Origin: Blastomyces gilchristii SLH14081
Lineage: Eukaryota; Ascomycota; Eurotiomycetes; Onygenales; Ajellomycetaceae
Assembly (NCBI RefSeq): GCF_000003855.2
Contig: NW_003101669.1
Span: forward strand, 117,740 to 181,739
DNA: 64,000 bases
Reading direction: 5' to 3'
Program-made: the position numbers and the translations under genes
In this document: piece by piece, positions 58,006-64,000 of the stretch
How positions within the stretch are numbered: the stretch's first letter is position 1
How the letters are laid out: the number at the start of each line of letters is the position of its first letter
Notes under the pieces: generated by a model
What the model was told of the DNA's origin: nothing
Database searches by the model: none
The model's input: only the letters and a program-made list of their open reading frames with translations

Positions 58006-58511
58006 TAGACTGGCCGCTGGGACCATGAATTTCACATTTGATTCTATTTGATCTGGTCTCATACATTTCTTGGTGTGAATCCCGCTGGGACTGGCTATCA
58101 AAAAAACATGTAAAGTGACTATATATCAGATCTTAAAATGAAATCATGACTTGAAAAAAATGAGAAAGTGATTTCATTTGATTTCATTTAGTCTCATTCT
58201 TGGCATAAAGTTACTATTTTTAGATATTTTAAGGTTTTTTTTAGACTATTTTTAATTTTTTAAAAAGTAATGCTTTTTGATAACACTCAAATGAGATTTA
58301 AAGTCATTTAAAGTAATAAAAATAATTTAAATTGAGAAGTGAAAATCATGGTCTCATTTGAAAAATGTGACAAGAGTAGACAGTAAGTTTCACTGAGACA
58401 GTATGAAACTACTATCTAATGTTAAAACTGTGTAATGAGATCAGTCAAATTGATAATGAGACTATCAAAAAATCTAGTCCTGGTCTCAGACACGGTCACA
58501 CGGTCAGTCTA
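58006..58511 (+). mobile_element. hAT MITE M6
   Basis: Complete 506-bp copy flanked by the perfect 8-bp duplication TCTCTTAT (57998-58005 and 58512-58519). Inserted in gypsy-2 copy C integrase. Confidence 0.94.
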
Positions 58512-58519
58512 TCTCTTAT

Positions 58520-60035
58520 ATTATCTGAGTATGTAAAGATTCAGAGTAAGAGACTCAGCATTATTCATAAAACTGGAGAGTGTTATTATTATTGATTAAG
58601 TATTCTAAGATGTTAATTCTTATACATAGTTCTGAGAGAAATCAGAGTGCTTCTTGATATACTACTTCAGTGAGTATTTGAAGAAGTTTGTCAGTTTAAG
58701 CTGTTATATACCACAATTCATTCAGTGTAGATTCAGGTAAAGAAGATGTTCTAATTAGAGAAGTGTGTATAGTGTTATAACTCATAAGTAATCTCATTAT
58801 AATTAACTAGTATCTTCACATTTAAGAGCTGATATTCTCAGTTTATTCAGTGTGTGTCTGTTACATCAGATGATATACCTTACTCTTATTATAAGAGAGT
58901 ATCTGTTATTGAGTTCTGCCTCTCAGAGTAGTAGTGTATTGTAAAATGAAAATAACTTAATAGCTCAGATTATTGCATCTGTCATTCAGTAAGCTTATAG
59001 ATAATAGTAAAGTATGTAAGATTTTTATGATTTGTAATTATCTCAAATTTAATGATACTTTAAAGTTCAGAGTCTCATTCTTCTAGACAGTGTATAATTG
59101 TAAGAACTTTCTTATCATAGATTTTATAGTTGCATTCAGCAGAGCTCAACTTCTTAGATATAAAGATGTATAATTATAAGATATCTTTATTATTATATTG
59201 TAATATAGCTTTCTCTGTAATATAGTCAGAGAAGTTAGCTTTAATAAATATTTCATAGTCAGAGTTAAATGTTATTAGTAGAGAGATATTAAAGAACATC
59301 TTCTTCATCTGTATAAATGCAGCTTTGATATCTACTAATTATTAAAATACTGAGTTCTTCTTAGTAAGTTGTGTAAGTAATCTTACAATATCTGAGAAGT
59401 TTTGTATAAATTACTGATAGAAGTTAGTGAATCTGATAAAGCTTTGTATATCTTTCACAGTGTATGAAGTCTCTTATTCAAGAATAGCAGAGATCTTCTC
59501 AGAATTCATTCAGATTTTCTTATCAGCTTCTATAATAAAGTCTAGATATTTTATACTTTTAACTTTAAAATTATACTTATCTATATCTATCAGTAGTTCT
59601 ACTTCTTATAGTTATTTTAATACTCTTTACATATGTTCTTAATATTCCTTTCTGAACTTATCAGTGAATATGAGAATGTTATTGAGATATGGAGCTATAA
59701 ATTTATTAAGAAAATCTTGAAGTGCTTAGTTAATATACTTCTGAAATATACTGAGAGTATTAGTCAGTTTGAAGAGTGTGACTACTTATTCAAAGAGATT
59801 ATATTATGTTCAGAATACTGTAAGTCACTCATCTTCTTCAGTGATATAGATTTTATGAAATGTGATGATAATATCTAACTTTGTAAATTATTAAGCTTGT
59901 TCAATGTAAGCTAGAGTTTTATTAATAAGAGATAAAGATTAGTAATCTTTCTTTATTAATCTGTTCAGTTCTCAATAGTTTATACAGAATCAGAGCTCTT
60001 TATCTGATTTCTTTGCAAAGAGAATAGAAGCTGTA
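58520..60035 (-). pseudogene. pol: Decayed gypsy-2 copy C RT and RNase H
   Basis: Aligns with 7229-8050 of copy A across 59200-60035 and continues further downstream on the element strand, giving the RNase H part and the link to integrase (59200-58520) that copies A and B lack. The plus-strand frames 59427-59642 and 59633-59878 are antisense shadows. The upstream end is the insertion site of gypsy-1 copy 3, with CTGTA next to the LTR, from CTGCA in copy A. Confidence 0.82.
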
Positions 60036-60293
60036 TGTAAGAATAAGTGCTCGCAGGCGATTATTCAGGTGTTTGCAGCTTAGCGTGATATATACTGTTA
60101 ACTACTAGAAGTATTTGCAGTAGAAAGATAAAATGTAGAGATTAAATGTATAATAGCATTCAAGCTGAGTTGTAAATAGTATTCATGAACTTCAGTCCAT
60201 ATAGTTATATGTAGTCAAGGGCTGCTAACTCTATTGATTACATGAGAGATAGAAATAGAGATAAAGAATTCATGAGAAGTGAGATTTCTTATA
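60036..60293 (-). repeat. 3' LTR of gypsy-1 copy 3
   Basis: 258 bp, from TGTAAGAATAAG to TTTCTTATA on the plus strand. The first 60 bp keep two CpGs. A purine-rich tract on the element strand (GGAGAGAGAGA, near 60308) adjoins it. Confidence 0.88.
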
Positions 60294-60399
60294 TATATCT
60301 CTCTCTCCAAGACTTTGTCTGCAAAGTCTTTCACTGAGTGACTTTATAGAATCAGCTTAACACTGTAGTAATACTCACTAAAAACTCTTCATATTTAGA

Positions 60400-61960
60400 A
60401 AAAATCTCAGTGAGGAAAAATCTCTTATTACTGTAAAGAGAAAAGAGTCTGTTACTCAGTTTCTTATTTCATAAGATTCTTTATAATCTACAGATTCTTC
60501 TCTAACTATTACACAGATTCATCTTACATCTTTTATATAGAAGAGTTTCAGTTGACTCTCAATCATTTTCATAAGATTTTTATATAATCATTACATAGAT
60601 TCATCTCATAGATAAATCACTCTCTATGAGATTATTCTTATCAAGAAGAAGTATTTATAAGTTAATCTTTCACTTATTCTTGTGAATCATTGTTCTTTAA
60701 CACTGTAGAATTATAAGGAATTTCTCATTCTTTCATTAACTCTGTAGAATTGTAGAATCAAGATGTTCACAGTCTGTAATCACTCTTTATAGTTATATAG
60801 AAAGATTCAGGCCTGTAATTCATAATCACTCTTTATTTACTAGAGTGATCTGACTGTTTCACAGAATCACTCACAGTGTAAATAAATCTCTCTAGAGTAG
60901 TATAAATATCTCAGATCTATTCATAGAATCTCATCTTCTTTTCTCTTTTTCTGTAACAGCTCTTATTCTCATAAACTGTGAGTATCTTCATTTATTTATA
61001 AAGTATTTCTATTCAGATAACAGAGAGAGAGTATTTCTGACAATATCTGTATATTAATTCAAGAACTTCTCAAGAATAAAAAATTTTTCAATTTTAATAT
61101 CTTTATAAATAATATCTGACTGTTACTGAGCTTCTTATAAGTATCTCTGCAACTTCTCTAATTACTTTTTACTGGCTGATGAAGCAGAGATATCATTACT
61201 TATAATAGTGTTTTCATCTCTTTCAGCTCTGTCACTGCATCTGATCTTCAGATCAGCAGTCAATCTTATATCTTTTTCAGATCAGTCTCTGACTCTAAGC
61301 AGTGCAGTCTCTTTCTTTACTGTAAGTCTTCTTATAAGTAATTTCTTACAGATTCTAGCTGACAGTTCTTGTAAAGCTTCTGATATTGTCAGTGTCTTCT
61401 GCAGTCTCATAGATCTATGATTATTCTCTCTCTGCTCATACAATCTCTAATCAGACATATGCAAATATGTCTATATTTTCTATCAATGATTCTCACACTA
61501 CAGTGCATTTCTGTAATTTCATTATTAATAAGAGATGAGTCTCTAAGTATCTGCAAAATCTGAGTAATCAAGACAATGTAAATACTATGAATTTGTGATA
61601 AGAGTTGATCTGAATAGATAAGCTCTCTCTTTGTGTCTCAATTATTTCTGAACTGAATACTTCAGTATAACTGAGAAAGTGAATACAGTTTTATAAGAAG
61701 TATCTGATTATATATACAGACAGCCAGCTCTTAAGACTCTGTCACAACTGTATATATTCTGATATTCAGCTCTTCTGAAGTCTGTGCATTTCTGATAATC
61801 TTCATATCAAATGTAATAATTATCTGTATTATAAGCATGATACTCTCTGCTTCTTTGAAGAAGAAAATTGATAGTTGTGAGAAGATTGAATATTATAAGT
61901 GTTGAGAATGTAAGTATGAATTTTCTTTATTTTTTTTTATTAATCTCTAAATTATATTCA
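60400..61960 (-). pseudogene. Extra frame downstream of pol in gypsy-1 copy 3
   Basis: Homologue of 3495-4990. The plus-strand frame at 61208-61420 is its antisense. Adds a third copy for testing whether the sense frame was under coding constraint before decay. Confidence 0.48.
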
Positions 61961-62159
61961 TGACTCTGTTTCTGTTCTCTTGTTTTTTTTTTTTTTTAAC
62001 TTTAATAAGAACATGATTTCTTCTTCTCTTTGTATATGCTGTGAACTGTTCATCTCAGTAGAAACTCATTATCTTATAGACTAGAATTTGTAAATGACAG
62101 TGTTAATATCTTTATTATAATTAGATTCTTAGTGAAGACTGTGTTATTCTGACTTATCA

Positions 62160-64000
62160 GAATTCATAGTATAAAAGTCATGTCTCAGCTTCTGCAGATA
62201 TCTTATCTGCTCAGATAATTCTTAAGTGAACTTATTTATCTTATCAGAATACTTTTATTACTGAATCTTGAATCAGAGCTTATAATCTCACTTCTCTGAG
62301 TTAATAATCTCTTTAATCTGATATTCTCTTTCACTCTCTAATGCTTTATAAACAGAGTGATGAGTCATAGAGTTCTCTTCTAAGAATTTCTTATATTCAC
62401 AGAGTAAAGAGACATGAAAAATATTATATATCTATAACTCAGATGACAGTTTCAATCTATAGAACTATGAGCTAACTTTCTTCATAATTTTATAAGACTC
62501 TATCTGTAAGAGATTCAGCTTCTTACTAGATCTTCACATGATAATATTTTCTAGACTCAGTCAGACTCTATCATCTTTCTTAAAACTCTTTATAATATAC
62601 TTGAAGTCATAGTATCTCTTCTAATACTCTTGAGTCTTTCTTAAGAATTCACAGACTTTCTCTCAGATCTTCTGAATTCTCTCAGTCTGTTCACAGACAT
62701 TATCACACTCTATAGTGTACTCTTACAGATTTATCAAGATTATTCATGAATAAGTCTCAGTGAGTATTTCAAAGAGAGTTTTATCTGTACTGACATGCTT
62801 TGAGTTGTTATACATGAACTCTGTGAGTGATAATTAATGTATTCAGTTATTCAGATTATAATTGATAAAGCACTGCAGATACTGTTTTAATATACTTATC
62901 AGATATTCTATCTGATTATCTGTCTATTGATAAAAAGCTGTACTTAGATCTTATAAGATCTTTAGTATAGTTATCAGATCAGATCAGAACTCTTCTATAA
63001 AGATTGATCTTCTATCTGAGATAATATTTACAGATAATTTATACAACTGAATTACATTATAGATGAAGATATGAGTTAAATTCTTTAACTTTAAGTTCTT
63101 ATAGATGAATATAAAGTATGTTATCTTAGTGAAGTAATTCACTATTATCAGCACACTATTAAAGCAGGCATTATATATATTCTTGCTTTCAGAGAGACTT
63201 ATAAGAACATTCATTTCTAGCTATTTTCAAGATTCTTATAAGATGAGTAGAGAAGTAAGTTCTTTATATGATCTGAACTGTACTATCTGAGAACTCTGAT
63301 AAATAGTATAAGAATTCACTATCTTCTTCACAAGTTCTTACATCTTCAGTTAGAAGTATTTTCTTATAAGTAACTTATAAGTTCTAGTATCTGTAAAATG
63401 ACTTGCTAGGGAAGAGTTATGATATCTTTTAATGAGTTTTATACATAGAAACTTATTTATAAGTATATAAATTCAGCTCTCTCTTTATAAGAGATTATTT
63501 AAGTCTCTTTAACTCTTTATTTCTACAGAGTTGATTCCTGCTGTAAGTAGTTTTTAAATATACTGAGTATATTCATTCTTCAGTTAAAGTTCAGACAATC
63601 TGAATAGAAGATCTTATAAAGACTTATACTCTGTTTTCTCTTATATCAGATCTTCTGCAGTGCTTCTCAAAGTCTGCAATCTCTTCAGATTATAGATACT
63701 CTCTTCAAGAATTCTTACAGAGATTCTCAGAGTGTTGACTCTCAGTGTTGTAGAGAGTAGTTATACAGACTTCTTTTCTCTCTCTTCTTTCTTCTTTTAT
63801 AGAGAATTAAGAGACTCTTCAGTTAATCTCTTTATAACACTCAGTTTAAGCATTTTATAAAGCTTTTCTATCTTCTCTAGTCTCTCTCTCTGTATCTGTT
63901 ACTCTGATCTTCTTAACATAGTCTGATCTATGAGAGAGTTTATTCACTGAGTTCTTAATTCTCTTGATATGTTCTATCTTGAATCAGAACTTACTCAGTC
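62160..64000 (-). pseudogene. pol: Decayed gypsy-1 copy 3 integrase and chromodomain
   Basis: The frame 63214-62984 reads NACFNSVLIIVNYFTKI and IISDRRSIFIEEF, the integrase core with the first two acidic residues partly preserved (the Asp of DACFD changed to Asn). The chromodomain-like part lies at about 62350-62160. RNase H is cut by the window end. Confidence 0.9.

Larger units (their letters stand above)
56008..60035 (-). mobile_element. gypsy-2 copy C with integrase
   Basis: On the minus strand: RT (from 60035, cut by gypsy-1 copy 3), RNase H, [MITE M6], integrase, chromodomain-like end and 3' LTR (56008-56732, with a SINE inside). It is the only gypsy-2 copy here that keeps integrase, and shows what copies A and B have lost. 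Confidence 0.87.
60036..64000 (-). mobile_element. gypsy-1 copy 3, 3' part
   Basis: Reverse-strand copy corresponding to positions 5371 down to about 1420 of copy 1: 3' LTR, extra frame, chromodomain, integrase and the end of RNase H. The 5' part lies beyond the window. Decay level is like copy 2 (CpA largely lost). Confidence 0.92.

Overview
This window looks like a repeat graveyard in the nuclear genome of a filamentous fungus, most likely an ascomycete of the Pezizomycotina type. The evidence is a Tad-type LINE, chromodomain Ty3/gypsy elements, Ty1/copia, hAT elements, tRNA-headed SINEs, and pervasive C-to-T/G-to-A decay of the kind produced by repeat-induced point mutation (RIP). I see no intact protein-coding gene, no rRNA and no CRISPR. 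Nearly every long reading frame is a decayed transposon gene whose stops sit where Gln, Arg or Trp codons would be expected. The species cannot be named from sequence alone.

Layout: 1-5371 is a Ty3/gypsy element (gypsy-1 copy 1, +) cut by the window edge. 5372-7228 holds hAT pieces and a gypsy-2 LTR that carries a hAT MITE with a second MITE inside it. 7229-10669 is a gypsy-2 copy (-) with gag, protease and RT but no integrase. 10701-30354 is one Ty1/copia element (-) swollen to 19.7 kb by later insertions: gypsy-1 copy 2 (12208-20764, itself hit by a tRNA-headed retroposon at 14036-15915), a hAT transposase remnant (20765-22656), a second tRNA-headed retroposon (25702-26774), a SINE fragment, a 506-bp MITE and a solo gypsy-2 LTR. 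31269-50533 is one 5'-truncated LINE (LINE-A, -) split by a gypsy-3 element (33102-40201), a MITE (40250-40755) and a full-length 7.66-kb LINE (LINE-C, 41731-49389). 50534-53308 is a second gypsy-2 copy (-) ending in an assembly gap. 53631-55930 is a long decayed single-frame gene of uncertain family. 56008-60035 is a third gypsy-2 copy (-) with integrase, MITE and SINE. 60036-64000 is gypsy-1 copy 3 (-), running off the end.

Insertion borders are supported by target-site duplications read directly from the sequence, so the order of many events can be given: LINE-A before gypsy-3, the MITE and LINE-C; copia before gypsy-1 copy 2; gypsy-1 copy 2 before the tRNA-headed retroposon. The retroposons start at the first base of a tRNA-like head and end in the same (AAT)n tail and adjoining 3' sequence as the LINE, so the LINE machinery probably mobilised them.

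The most unusual signals are: tRNA-headed retroposons that carry different tRNA heads on LINE 3' ends of very different length (about 40 bp, 0.3 kb, 1.1 kb); unmutated CpG-containing islands inside otherwise RIP-eroded elements (LINE-C 5' UTR; a gag-RNase H fusion joint in gypsy-3); extra reading frames downstream of integrase in two gypsy families, one antisense; a uniform 506-bp hAT MITE family; and the long decayed gene at 53631-55930.
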